From NCBI GenBank assembly GCA_002343715.1, contig DDSA01000231.1:1-31171 (forward strand): a stretch of 31,171 nt of DNA, given 5' to 3'. A program made the position numbers and the translations under genes. Shown here piece by piece: positions 8,456 through 15,872 of this stretch. The stretch comes from Phycisphaerales bacterium UBA2402. GTDB taxonomy: Bacteria > Planctomycetota > Phycisphaerae > Phycisphaerales > UBA1924. Numbering within the stretch: position 1 is the first letter of the stretch; every line of letters starts with the position of its first letter. The notes under the pieces are model-generated. The model made no database searches. It saw nothing but the letters and a program-made list of their open reading frames with translations, and had not been told where the DNA came from.

Positions 8456-10933
8456 ATGCCAAGACCCTCGCAAGCAGAGTTTGTCGCCGCATACGAGGCA
8501 ACGCAGCCTGTCGCCCCGCGACAGGAAGGCGAAGCCTATCGGATGCCATGCGTTCATCGTGCGGACAGCAACCCCTCTCTGGTCGCACTCCAAGCCGATG
8601 ACGGCGGGGTGGTGTTGCTCGACAACGGGGTATCGCTCACGCTTGACGCCTATGCGACCACACTTCGGGCGGTTGGTCTGTTGCCGAATGGGGGCAAAGC
8701 CAAGCCCAAAGACATTCCCGAAGCGCAGGTCATTCCAGAGGACAGAGACCCCGCCAACGTCGGAGTGTGCGGTGCCAAGCGGACCAATGTATTCGAGTAC
8801 AGGGATGCGAATGGGTTTCCTGTCTGCGAAGTCGTCCGCTTCATTCTGCCCAATGGCTCCAAGATGATCCGGCCCCGCAGACCGTGGGATGACGGCTACG
8901 TGTGGTCGCTTTCGCCCGCTCGCGACAAGTACGGGGCGATTCTTCCAGAGATTGACCCTCCCCTGTACCGACTGCCGGAAGCACTGGCAGATTCGAGCGG
9001 GTTGCTCTGCGTAGCAGAGGGTGAGGGGAAGGTTGACCGGCTCCGGGCGTTGGGCCTCTGCGCCGTCTGCACGCACGGCGGGGCTGGGCAGGTGAAGCGG
9101 CACGCCGTCAAGGTGCGAGAGTGCGCGAGCGGGCGGCGGGTCATCATCTTCGCTGACAATGACGAGGCAGGCGAGCGGTTCGCCCTCACCATCGCAAAGG
9201 CTGTAGCCCCGGTCGCCAAGGAAGTGCGCGTCGTGCGCTTCCCCGACCTGCCGGTGGGCCATGACATCGCGGACTGGTTGAACGCGGGTGGCACGAAGGC
9301 GCAGTTGGTGGCGCTGGTGGATGCTGCCGGGGTCTACCGGCCTGACGTGGATGCCGACACGGGGCGAGACATTGTCGTAGCCAATCAGGGATTGGCCGAG
9401 GCCACTGACGAGGTGCGGGATCGACTTCGGATCAAGAACAACGGACCCCATGCCCTCTACATGGCGGCGGGGCGTATCGCGTGGGTCCGGGAGGGACGGG
9501 TTGAAGGTCTGACCCCGGATCAACTGACCTGGGTGTTGGCCCGCACCGTGCAGTTCGTGACGCTGAATCAGGAGAAGGGCACCACCCGACCCATTGACCC
9601 GCCGAACAGCATCGTGCGGATGGTGTTGGCCGACCCTCGCCCGTGCTTCCCGGAGTTGGCGGGAGTCGTCACCGACCCATTCATGCGCCCGGATGGCTCC
9701 ATCGTCACGGCGGCGGGGTATGACGAGCAAACCCGCCTGTTGCTGATGCTGCCACCGGGCTATGTGTCGCCACCCATTCCCGCCGAACCGACTACGGAAC
9801 ATGTCCGTGCAGCCCTCGCGGTGATTGATGAACTGATCGCCGACTTCCCATTTGACTGCGCCGGATCGCGGGCAAGTGCGCTCGCCCTCCTGTTCACGCT
9901 GGTTCTGCGCCCGATGCTGGGTCGGACCCACATTCCGATGTTCCTCGCGGATGCGACCAAACCACGGACAGGCAAGGGGCTGTTGGTGGGTGCCATGCTC
10001 CGCGTGGCATTCGGGCATCTCGGAGCATGGGGACGGCTCCCCCGGACTGAGGAGGAGATGGGAAAGACCATCATGGCCGCCCTGTCCGACTGCACCCCGG
10101 CCGTGTGTTTCGACAACATCGTCGGGATGCTTGACTCCGAATCGCTCTGCGCAGTGCTGACGGCGGTGGAGTTCTCCCAGCGGCGGCTCGGGCGCAATGA
10201 CGCGGGCAGCACCTTGCGAGCGGAGAACAACACCGTGTTCCTCGCCACGGGCAACGGTTGCACACTGGGGTATGACCTCGCCCGGCGCACCGTCTGGATT
10301 CGCCTTGATGCGAAGTGCCCCGAACCGGGCGAGCGCTCCGGCTTCCGCATTCTCGACCTGATCGCCTACGCGATGGAGCATCGCGTCAGGATTCGGGCAG
10401 CCGTACTCACCGTCGCAAGAGCGTGGTTCCTCGCTGGGCAGCCTCCCGCTCCGATGCTTCCGATGATGGGCGGGTTTGAGCGGTGGGTGAGCGTGATCGG
10501 CTCCATCTTGCACTTCGGGGGTGTTGAAGGGTTCCTCGCCAACGCCCAGAGCATGAGGGAGGCGGTCAGCAACCCCGCCGATGACCACTCGGAGTTTGTC
10601 CAGCGGCTTTGGGAGACGTTTCGAGCCGAGTTCACCGCACGCGACTTGGCCGACAAGTTGGGCCATGCCCTGCGCCCCGATGAGCGCAACGGTCGTCAAC
10701 GCGACTTCGCCAGCACGCTCCCCGACCGGGTTGGATCGGCGTTGGGACGGCCCACGTTCAACAACGAGGTCGGCAAGTTCCTCTCCCGCATTCGCGACAG
10801 CATCACACCGGGTGGTCTGGTGCTTCGGTTGGTGAAGAAGGACCGCAACGGCATCGCGCAATGGCGCGTGGAGTTCACGGGGGCGGGTGATCCCCCGGCT
10901 CGTTCACGCCCAGAAGACAACGAGGAGTATTGA
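8456..10933 (+). CDS. Primase-helicase: degenerate CHC2, TOPRIM and AAA+ ATPase
   Basis: The protein is 825 aa and probably primes and/or unwinds DNA for replication of the element. The N-terminus has PCVHRADSNPSL, like the first half of a CHC2 primase zinc motif, but the second cysteine pair is missing. A TOPRIM fold follows with VAEGEGK (Glu188), HGGAG and ADNDEAGE (Asp234, Asp236), then PVGHDIADWL. The C-terminal half is a P-loop ATPase: KPRTGKGLL with Lys507 (Gly where Walker A usually has Ser/Thr), a Walker-B-like VCFDN with Asp553, LATGNG as sensor, and an RRTVWIRLD arginine pair. The start at 8456 is preferred; the open frame reaches 8270 but would overlap the previous gene. It is followed 2 bp later by the next gene, so an operon is likely. 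Similar fusions occur in phages, satellites and plasmids. Confidence 0.82.
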   Translation: MPRPSQAEFVAAYEATQPVAPRQEGEAYRMPCVHRADSNPSLVALQADDGGVVLLDNGVSLTLDAYATTLRAVGLLPNGGKAKPKDIPEAQVIPEDRDPANVGVCGAKRTNVFEYRDANGFPVCEVVRFILPNGSKMIRPRRPWDDGYVWSLSPARDKYGAILPEIDPPLYRLPEALADSSGLLCVAEGEGKVDRLRALGLCAVCTHGGAGQVKRHAVKVRECASGRRVIIFADNDEAGERFALTIAKAVAPVAKEVRVVRFPDLPVGHDIADWLNAGGTKAQLVALVDAAGVYRPDVDADTGRDIVVANQGLAEATDEVRDRLRIKNNGPHALYMAAGRIAWVREGRVEGLTPDQLTWVLARTVQFVTLNQEKGTTRPIDPPNSIVRMVLADPRPCFPELAGVVTDPFMRPDGSIVTAAGYDEQTRLLLMLPPGYVSPPIPAEPTTEHVRAALAVIDELIADFPFDCAGSRASALALLFTLVLRPMLGRTHIPMFLADATKPRTGKGLLVGAMLRVAFGHLGAWGRLPRTEEEMGKTIMAALSDCTPAVCFDNIVGMLDSESLCAVLTAVEFSQRRLGRNDAGSTLRAENNTVFLATGNGCTLGYDLARRTVWIRLDAKCPEPGERSGFRILDLIAYAMEHRVRIRAAVLTVARAWFLAGQPPAPMLPMMGGFERWVSVIGSILHFGGVEGFLANAQSMREAVSNPADDHSEFVQRLWETFRAEFTARDLADKLGHALRPDERNGRQRDFASTLPDRVGSALGRPTFNNEVGKFLSRIRDSITPGGLVLRLVKKDRNGIAQWRVEFTGAGDPPARSRPEDNEEY

Positions 10934-10935
10934 AC

Positions 10936-11523
10936 ATGAACCACGTTCCCCCTGACGCCGGCACAATCGCCATCCTCTCGCTGATGGAGGAGGTGCTTGA
11001 ACTAACCGACCGACTGCGCGAGCGGTTGGGGCAGCCCACTCCCCACAAGGGCAAACCCATCCTCACACGGCTCCGACTCATGGAGGAGTACGACAGGGCA
11101 GAGGTCTGCGCCCTGCTGTTGGCGATGGCTCGCGGCCTTTGGAACTGGGAGGACAACTCCGAGACACAGGACATTGGCGAGGACATCAGCCCGCCAAGCC
11201 TGACCACGTTTGTGGCGCATCTGCCGCTTGGCGTCAAGGTGGCGGCGGCGGGGTTGGATCAACTCGGATCGCTGATGGCGGCAGCGGACGGCTCCCCACG
11301 GCCCCGTGACATAGCGGAGGCAATGCGGTGGGGCCGCAAACTCATCGCGGACCTGTGCGCGGTGGCGAAGGGGGATCGGCGGCTGTTCATCACCACCTGT
11401 GACCTTCATTCCATGATCGAGCGGGGCTGGGTGGAGGTGTTCGAGGGCAAGCCCGTATGGAAGCGGATCGTGTCGGAAGTGGATGGATTCACACTCACTG
11501 GCCTCGCGTTTGAGGCCGCATGA
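10936..11523 (+). CDS. Unknown protein of the primase operon
   Basis: The protein is 195 aa and I do not recognise it. It starts at ATG 10936 with GAGGAG 8 nt upstream, 2 bp after the primase-helicase stop; a TTG two codons earlier is possible. It is mainly helical by composition: a first segment (ILSLMEEVLELTDRLRERL) with heptad-like leucines, a middle containing LLLAMARGLWNW, and a C-terminal LHSMIERGWVEVF. There is no signal peptide or transmembrane segment. Context suggests a role with replication or regulation of the element, which is inference only. Confidence 0.75.
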   Translation: MNHVPPDAGTIAILSLMEEVLELTDRLRERLGQPTPHKGKPILTRLRLMEEYDRAEVCALLLAMARGLWNWEDNSETQDIGEDISPPSLTTFVAHLPLGVKVAAAGLDQLGSLMAAADGSPRPRDIAEAMRWGRKLIADLCAVAKGDRRLFITTCDLHSMIERGWVEVFEGKPVWKRIVSEVDGFTLTGLAFEAA

Positions 11524-11535
11524 AAGGAGTCAGCA

Positions 11536-12198
11536 ATGGCGTTCACACTTGAAGAGATCGCGGCGCATGGCGTTCCCGGCAGCCTCAGCAAGCGGGACTA
11601 TCCGCCGGAGCACCTGTTCTCTCAGGCCAAGATTTGGTTTGAGAAGATCGGGCTGATTGTGGCCGAGTGGAAGAACACGGTCCAGCACATCAAGGCGTCC
11701 ACGAAGTACACCGAGGAGGGCAAAAAGCACATGCTCGGTGAGGCTTTCAACCGGGTCACGCCCGACTTCATGCGCCTTCGAGACTTCATCACCAAGGGCG
11801 CAGCAACCGTGGACAAGCGGCGCAGCGAGATGGTGGTGGAGAAGGCGGAGCCGGACTCGGTGCTGAGTGTCTACATCTGGGAGAACCTGCCCGATGACGG
11901 CCTGTTGCTGGCGGACGTGGCGCGTCAGGCCATCGAGCGTGGGGATCAGCGGGTGTTCGACGCCATCCGCACCATGCCCGCCTTCATGCGCCCGGTGGAT
12001 GATGACACCATCGCCAAGTGGGAGGCAGATTGGGCGGAGAAGCGGTCGCCCGAGAAGGCACAGGAGTTGCGTGACATGCGTGAGGCGGTCAAGGTCGCCC
12101 AGGAGGCTTTGGACCGTGCGGAGCGGCTGGTGCGCAGTGACGCGGGGATCGCGTTGCCGGATGAAATCCAGCGAATCTCAGCCGGAGGTGGGGCGTGA
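11536..12198 (+). CDS. Unknown helical protein of the primase operon
   Basis: The protein is 220 aa and not recognised. AAAGGAG lies 6 nt before the ATG, and the gene is 12 bp after its neighbour. It is acidic and helix-rich. The N-terminal half contains FSQAKIWFEKIGLIVAEWKN. The C-terminal part, from about residue 165 to 205, has the repeated charged and Ala/Leu pattern of a coiled coil (KAQELRDMREAVKVAQEALD). It overlaps the start of the next gene by 4 bp (GTGA), implying coupled translation. No catalytic motif is visible. A structural or partner-binding role is plausible but unproven. Confidence 0.75.
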   Translation: MAFTLEEIAAHGVPGSLSKRDYPPEHLFSQAKIWFEKIGLIVAEWKNTVQHIKASTKYTEEGKKHMLGEAFNRVTPDFMRLRDFITKGAATVDKRRSEMVVEKAEPDSVLSVYIWENLPDDGLLLADVARQAIERGDQRVFDAIRTMPAFMRPVDDDTIAKWEADWAEKRSPEKAQELRDMREAVKVAQEALDRAERLVRSDAGIALPDEIQRISAGGGA

Positions 12199-12746
12199 GT
12201 GAGCCGCAGCACCATGTTCCTGAAAACACCCCGACCCCGACGCCAGAGGACCAGCCCATTTCCAGCACCGAGGGTGTGCCGGACACTGTGGATCAGGTGA
12301 CGCTCCCGCCGGACGACAAGCCCAGAGACCGGCTGGGCCAGTTTGCCACGCGGAAGAATGACGGCTGGAACCGTCAGGGCGGCGGGAAGTTTGGCCCCGG
12401 CAACCAAGGCCCCAAGCGGTTCGATGGTGGCCCGATTGTGCGGAAGGTGCAGACACTCCGCACAGTGATGATCGGGTGCGTCGGTGCCAAGGACGTGATT
12501 GAGGTCATGGCCGCCCTTGTGGAAAAGGCCAAGGCGGGCGACATCGCGGCCATCAAGGAGTTCCTGTTGCGGACGTTCGGCCCCGCCGACGCGATGGACC
12601 TGTTGCTCCGGCTGGATGAGTTGGAGCGGGAGGTGGTCAAGCGGTCTGCAAAGGCGCAGGCGCCCACGCTTCAACTCACGTCCGAACAGGAGGAGTTGAA
12701 CAGCCTCATGGCGGACATTGCCGCCCGCGAGCGGGAGGTGGGCTGA
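12195..12746 (+). CDS. DUF5681-like protein, possibly small-terminase-like
   Basis: The protein is 183 aa with a GTG start overlapping the previous stop and GGAGG upstream. The first 60 residues are disordered (Pro/Thr/Asp-rich), followed by GRFATR-like DRLGQFATRK and a GGGKFGPGNQGPKRF stretch. From memory this resembles the DUF5681 motif found in phage-associated proteins next to terminases. The C-terminal half is helical (DVIEVMAALVEKAKAGDIAAI, then LLRLDELEREV) and ends in a Glu-rich coil. That layout, a basic Gly/Asn motif plus helical oligomerisation segments, fits a DNA-binding adaptor such as a small terminase, but no large terminase is present. It is the last gene of the operon starting at 8456. 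Confidence 0.6.
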   Translation: MSEPQHHVPENTPTPTPEDQPISSTEGVPDTVDQVTLPPDDKPRDRLGQFATRKNDGWNRQGGGKFGPGNQGPKRFDGGPIVRKVQTLRTVMIGCVGAKDVIEVMAALVEKAKAGDIAAIKEFLLRTFGPADAMDLLLRLDELEREVVKRSAKAQAPTLQLTSEQEELNSLMADIAAREREVG

Positions 12747-12933
12747 TGGTCTCGTACTGCACATGCATTTATCCCATGCATGACGCATGCCAGCGTGCAG
12801 GTGCGCACTGGAACCACCCACCAAGTGTGTTGGCTTGCACCTGTGCATCATGTGCATGCACACATGCATGTGGTGGGGTGTGCAGTGTGCCAGGTGTGGC
12901 AGGGTGCAGCACCCATCATGAGGAGGTGACACC
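12747..12933. repeat. TGCA-dense intergenic block
   Basis: Eleven TGCA tetranucleotides fall in 187 bp, where fewer than one is expected by chance. They include overlapping ATGCAT/CATGCATG palindromes and interspersed GGTGTG/CACACC strings. The only open frame is a Cys/His-rich artefact of the repeats. The block precedes a very strong Shine-Dalgarno for the next gene, so it may be a structured leader or a multi-site protein-binding region. A second, weaker block of the same style lies at about 13318-13470. Confidence 0.55.
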
Positions 12934-13146
12934 ATGAGTGTGGCGCAGAGGCTGCTCAGGCTGGAGCGGTACACGCGGGAACAGCGCTTGAAGCGTGACC
13001 TGTCCACCCTGGCCCTCGCTGTCGAGGAGTGGAAGCAGATGGGTTCTGGCCCCGCAGCGGAGGCTCGCCGCTTGGAGTTGGATGCTGAGTTGGCACGGCT
13101 GAGGGAGGAGGAGACTCGGCTGCGCCTCAGCCCGCGCATCGTCTGA
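12934..13146 (+). CDS. Small charged helical protein
   Basis: The protein is 70 aa, with the near-perfect ribosome binding site AGGAGGTGA at 12921-12929 just before the ATG. Nearly the whole sequence is predicted helix with alternating Arg/Glu and Leu (LLRLERYTREQRLKRDLSTL; ELDAELARLREEETRLRL), consistent with a coiled coil. It has no known motif. It stands between two unusual repeat-rich intergenic blocks and could be a small regulator or DNA-bridging partner of those sites. That is speculation from position. Confidence 0.65.
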   Translation: MSVAQRLLRLERYTREQRLKRDLSTLALAVEEWKQMGSGPAAEARRLELDAELARLREEETRLRLSPRIV

Positions 13147-13630
13147 CACCGTGTCCGCCTCAGGCATGAGGGCGGAGCGGTCATCCTGCCCGGCTGCGTC
13201 ATCCCCGGCGCAGTCGGGTTTCTAGTTATGGATTCATCGCGGCCCACGCCGACCCCACGCACTGAGTTATGGAACCTCTTGATTCCATAACCGGCCAGCA
13301 GGTGTGGTGGCGCTGGCGGGTGCGGCTGGTGCCCATGCACTGAGCTGGTGGTGTGGGTGTGTGGACACCATGCACCTGCACACACCTGCACCCCATCCAA
13401 AGGGTGTGGTGGGTGTGGGGTGTGAGCGGTGCGGACGGCTGCATCGTTCCGACACTGACACACTGCATCATCGAATCACTGGCACACACTGCCCCCGCTG
13501 TGCGCGGTTGTGAATCCGAAGAATCTTCGGTGATTCCCGACGATTTTCATAGACGGCCCACACTTCACAGAGTTATGGTCAGTAACGCTCTAGGGCGAGT
13601 CGCCCGGGCACACTCATAGAAGGAACACAT
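13147..13630. other. Intergenic region with AGTTATGG repeats and a GT-rich block
   Basis: These 484 bp contain no convincing gene. AGTTATGG occurs at 13224, 13265 and 13571, once as part of the inverted repeat at 13266-13291. The stretch 13300-13480 is rich in GGTGTG/CACACC and has six TGCA sites, echoing the block at 12747-12933. The second tyrosine recombinase gene starts directly afterwards, and its ribosome binding site AGAAGGA lies at about 13618-13624. Confidence 0.5.
13266..13291. repeat. 9-8-9 inverted repeat, candidate recombination core site
   Basis: GTTATGGAA and TTCCATAAC are perfect 9-bp inverted arms around the 8-bp spacer CCTCTTGA. The geometry (short inverted arms around 6-8 bp) is that of a tyrosine recombinase core site such as loxP, FRT or dif. 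A tyrosine recombinase gene begins 340 bp downstream, and further copies of the half-site occur at 13224 and 13571. It has no T-run, so it is not a terminator. An operator is the main alternative. Confidence 0.45.
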
Positions 13631-14419
13631 ATGAAGACGGTGAAGGCCATGCCGGTCGATGCTGTCCCTGCGCGCAGGGAGGGGAAGGACCTGTACGACG
13701 TGATGAGCGACGGGCGCATCCTCGCCACGGTGCGCCGGGTCGATGACGGCTGGATCGGCGAGCGTGACCCGCAGGCGGAGCGGTGCGCTGAATGGACCGA
13801 TGCCGCGTACAGGGACATGGCGGGCGAGCCTGCCCCAACCACGAAGGGGCGCACGTTCCCGGTTGAGGTGCTGACCGCTGATGAAGTGGAGCGGCTGATG
13901 GGCGCTTGCTCGCGGAAGGCTCCGACCGGCATCCGCAACCGGGCGTTGATCGCACTCCTGTACCGCACCGGCCTGCGCATCAGCGAAGCCCTCAGCCTCC
14001 AACCCAAAGACCTGGACCCCGAGCGGGGCACGGTGCGCGTGCTGCGGGGCAAGGGCGGGAAAGCCCGGACGGTCGGTATGGATGCGGGCGGGTTCGCCTT
14101 GCTCGACAAGTGGATGACGCTTCGTCCCAAGTCACAGTGGGTGTTCTGTACGCTGGACGGCGCACAGGTCTCAGACTACTACGTGCGGAACATGCTCCCG
14201 CGCATCGCGGAGAAGGCTGGGATTGAGAAGCGTGTCCACCCTCACGGCCTGCGCCACACCCACGCGGCCCGGCTCGCCGATGAGCGGGTGCCCATCCACC
14301 TGATCGCGGCGCAGTTGGGGCACTCGAACATCGGCACCACCAGCCGGTACATCGACCACATTGCGCCGGGTGCGGTGGTTGCGGCCGTGCGGGAGGTCGC
14401 GTGGGCTACTTCCACCTGA
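13631..14419 (+). CDS. Second tyrosine recombinase (XerC/D-like catalytic domain)
   Basis: The protein is 262 aa; AGAAGGA precedes the ATG by 7 nt. The catalytic set is complete: Arg116 in TGLRISEA, a GKGGKAR beta-hairpin lysine, His205 and Arg208 in HPHGLRHTHA, His231 in QLGHSNIGTT, and the nucleophile Tyr240 in SRYIDHI. The N-terminal 75 residues are unusual. Instead of a full SAM-like core-binding domain there is a short basic/acidic region (DLYDVMSDGRILATVRRVDD), so DNA recognition may be atypical. It is distinct from the element's integrase at 18648 and may resolve multimers, invert a segment or act on the nearby inverted repeat. Its 3' end overlaps the convergent gene by 14 bp. Confidence 0.88.
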   Translation: MKTVKAMPVDAVPARREGKDLYDVMSDGRILATVRRVDDGWIGERDPQAERCAEWTDAAYRDMAGEPAPTTKGRTFPVEVLTADEVERLMGACSRKAPTGIRNRALIALLYRTGLRISEALSLQPKDLDPERGTVRVLRGKGGKARTVGMDAGGFALLDKWMTLRPKSQWVFCTLDGAQVSDYYVRNMLPRIAEKAGIEKRVHPHGLRHTHAARLADERVPIHLIAAQLGHSNIGTTSRYIDHIAPGAVVAAVREVAWATST

Positions 14420-14951
14420 TGGACTCGGACTCCGGCCACTTCTCACCCTGCGCCAGCACCTTGTTCCCGTTCGTGCCGACGATCACCCAGTAACTGAATG
14501 ACCCCATGCCGATGGTCTTTGTGGGCTGGGTGTCGTTGATGATGCCCTTGACCTGCCGGACGAAACTGTCCCCCAAGTCGCGTGCCTCTGCCTCAGTCAC
14601 CCCGAGCGACACCGACAAGGCCAGTTTGAACGTCTTGCCCTCCTGAACAATCCGGCTCTCGCGGACCCCCTGGTACTGGTTCATCGAGGCCAGCACGGCG
14701 TCCATCTCATACTTCGTGATGACGCGGTACTCCGGCTGCTTGGGGGCGGCGGGCTGTGGCGGCGGCTCAGGTGTTGTCGCTGTCACGCGGGGAGCGGGAG
14801 GCTCAGGGCGGGGATCATCCTTCTTGCTGAATGCCCCGAACACCATCGCCACGGCGACGATCAGGACGATCAGCCCGCTGAAGAACACGACGACCGAGCG
14901 GAATGCGCGCACGATCCACGATGGTTTTTTCTGGGTCTCTGCCTTGTTCAT
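14406..14951 (-). CDS. Membrane-anchored protein with Pro-rich linker and extracytoplasmic domain
   Basis: The protein is 181 aa. A short basic cytoplasmic tail is followed by one transmembrane helix at about residues 16-41 (VVVFFSGLIVLIVAVAMVFG). A Pro-rich linker at about 45-72 (PEPPAPRV, TPEPPPQPAAPKQP) leads into a soluble domain of some 110 residues (RVITKYEMDAVLASMNQY through GSFSYWVIVGTNG). No family is recognised. It is divergently transcribed from the XRE regulator 99 bp away, so the two may share a control region; TTGGGAT occurs twice there, at 14995 and 15011. It is convergent with the recombinase. Possible roles are surface exclusion, sensing or an accessory host-interaction function. 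Confidence 0.7.
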   Translation of the reverse strand: MNKAETQKKPSWIVRAFRSVVVFFSGLIVLIVAVAMVFGAFSKKDDPRPEPPAPRVTATTPEPPPQPAAPKQPEYRVITKYEMDAVLASMNQYQGVRESRIVQEGKTFKLALSVSLGVTEAEARDLGDSFVRQVKGIINDTQPTKTIGMGSFSYWVIVGTNGNKVLAQGEKWPESESIRWK

Positions 14952-15050
14952 GGGTGGTCTCCGAATCGGTCAGAGCCGGAGATCATAACCTGTTTTGGGA
15001 TAATCCGCTATTGGGATCACCATATCGGCTCGCGGTTTCCACGCGAGCCA

Positions 15051-15287
15051 ATGACTCGATCAGCGTTTACAGCCCGTGCCGACAGCCTGCGTCACACCCT
15101 CATTGCCGCCCGCAAGGAGGCGGGGATCACGCAGGCACAGTTGGCGAAGGCTCTGCGCCGTCCGCAGTCGTTCATCTCCAAGTACGAACGCGGGGAGCGG
15201 CGGCTGGACGTGATCGAGTTCCTTGAAGTGACAGACGCGATTGGGGCAGACCCCATCCGGATCATCAAGGCACTTGGCCGCGTGTAG
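15051..15287 (+). CDS. XRE-family helix-turn-helix regulator
   Basis: The protein is 78 aa, essentially one Cro/C1-type HTH domain at about residues 15-70 (EAGITQAQLAKALRRPQSFI and then KYERGERRLDV). It is a DNA-binding repressor or activator. Size, family and position upstream of a restriction endonuclease in the same orientation match controller (C) proteins of type II R-M systems. It could equally be the element's master repressor. Likely targets are the TTGGGAT pair just upstream and/or the phased repeats downstream at 15465-15794. No clear Shine-Dalgarno is seen before the ATG. Confidence 0.8.
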   Translation: MTRSAFTARADSLRHTLIAARKEAGITQAQLAKALRRPQSFISKYERGERRLDVIEFLEVTDAIGADPIRIIKALGRV

Positions 15288-15290
15288 GGG

Positions 15291-15524
15291 ATGGGTTCCG
15301 TTCTGGGGATCGGACCACTGGCAGAATCGCCGCAGAACAACGCGGCGCACGCGGATTGGGCGTCGGCATGGACCGAATGCCGGATCGCCGCTGCGGGGAT
15401 TCTGCACACGCTCCCGGTCGAACGGCGGCGGAGCGGCCCGGCTCCGATTCCCCGTCCGGCGCAACGCGGGTCTGCCGCGGGTGTGCGCGGGTCTGCCACT
15501 TCCGGGGTCACACCCGCGGTCTAA
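15291..15524 (+). CDS. Doubtful small ORF after the XRE gene
   Basis: This 77-aa frame starts 3 bp after the XRE stop and has no recognised motif. Codon use is GC-rich at third positions like true genes nearby, and the first half (NNAAHADWASAWTECRIAAA) reads like protein. The last third is encoded by the 10-bp repeats of the adjacent cluster and looks low-complexity. It may be a small cotranscribed gene or a chance frame. Confidence 0.25.
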   Translation: MGSVLGIGPLAESPQNNAAHADWASAWTECRIAAAGILHTLPVERRRSGPAPIPRPAQRGSAAGVRGSATSGVTPAV

Positions 15525-15794
15525 ACCCCACGAATCGTTGGACTTTCGAGCGAACGCGGGGCTGCGCGGGTCTGAATCTCGAATCTCAGACACCCCACCC
15601 CGACCTCACGGCACATGCACACCCACCCTGTGCAGTTCCCTCCCTCCCGCTCGCCGGGCGTCCGGTCGTGACTATCAGCCCCGCGACACCCGCGAGCCGT
15701 CGGAAGGCCCACGAATCGCTGGACTTCCCACGCGGGTCTGACGCCCGAAGTTCACACCCGCGCACACCCGCGTACACCCGCGTTGAGACCCGCG
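15465..15794. repeat. Iteron-like cluster of eleven CGCGGGTSTG-type repeats
   Basis: Forward copies start at 15465, 15476, 15486, 15565 and 15731. Reverse-complement copies start at 15509, 15686, 15753, 15763, 15773 and 15785. Most are CGCGGGTCTG or CGCGGGTGTG; the copies at 15686, 15773 and 15785 differ slightly. Copies in the two dense groups are spaced 10-12 bp, one helical turn, with the left group forward and the right group inverted. This pattern fits cooperative protein binding at a replication origin or complex operator. It is not a CRISPR: units are too short and spacers are absent. Confidence 0.75.
15527..15726 (+). repeat. Pair of 19-bp direct repeats inside the iteron-like cluster
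   Basis: Copies at 15527-15545 and 15708-15726 share CCCACGAATCG and TGGACTT, separated by one variable base. They lie 181 bp apart between the two dense groups of 10-bp repeats. An 11-bp match (CCCCACGAATC) also occurs at 7846-7856 near attL. The repeats add a second motif class to the region, as seen in complex origins or regulatory zones. Confidence 0.6.
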
Positions 15795-15872
15795 ATGCAC
15801 CCGACGGAACCCATCCGGCGGCATCGGCAGGGGTTGCTATCAGGCGACGGGACCCAGACAATCCCGCCACCG

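Noticed and set aside
8279..10861. 860-aa minus-strand frame opposite the primase-helicase
   Set aside because: It results from high GC and codon bias on the other strand. The plus frame has TOPRIM and ATPase motifs; this one has none.
12746..12937. 63-aa Cys/His-rich frame, possibly a metal-binding peptide
   Set aside because: The Cys/His content is produced by TGCA and CACATG repeats. It lacks a good ribosome binding site, and the block ends in the strong ribosome binding site of the next gene.
15465..15794. CRISPR array
   Set aside because: The repeats are only about 10 bp, occur in both orientations, lack unique 30-40-bp spacers and have no cas genes nearby.
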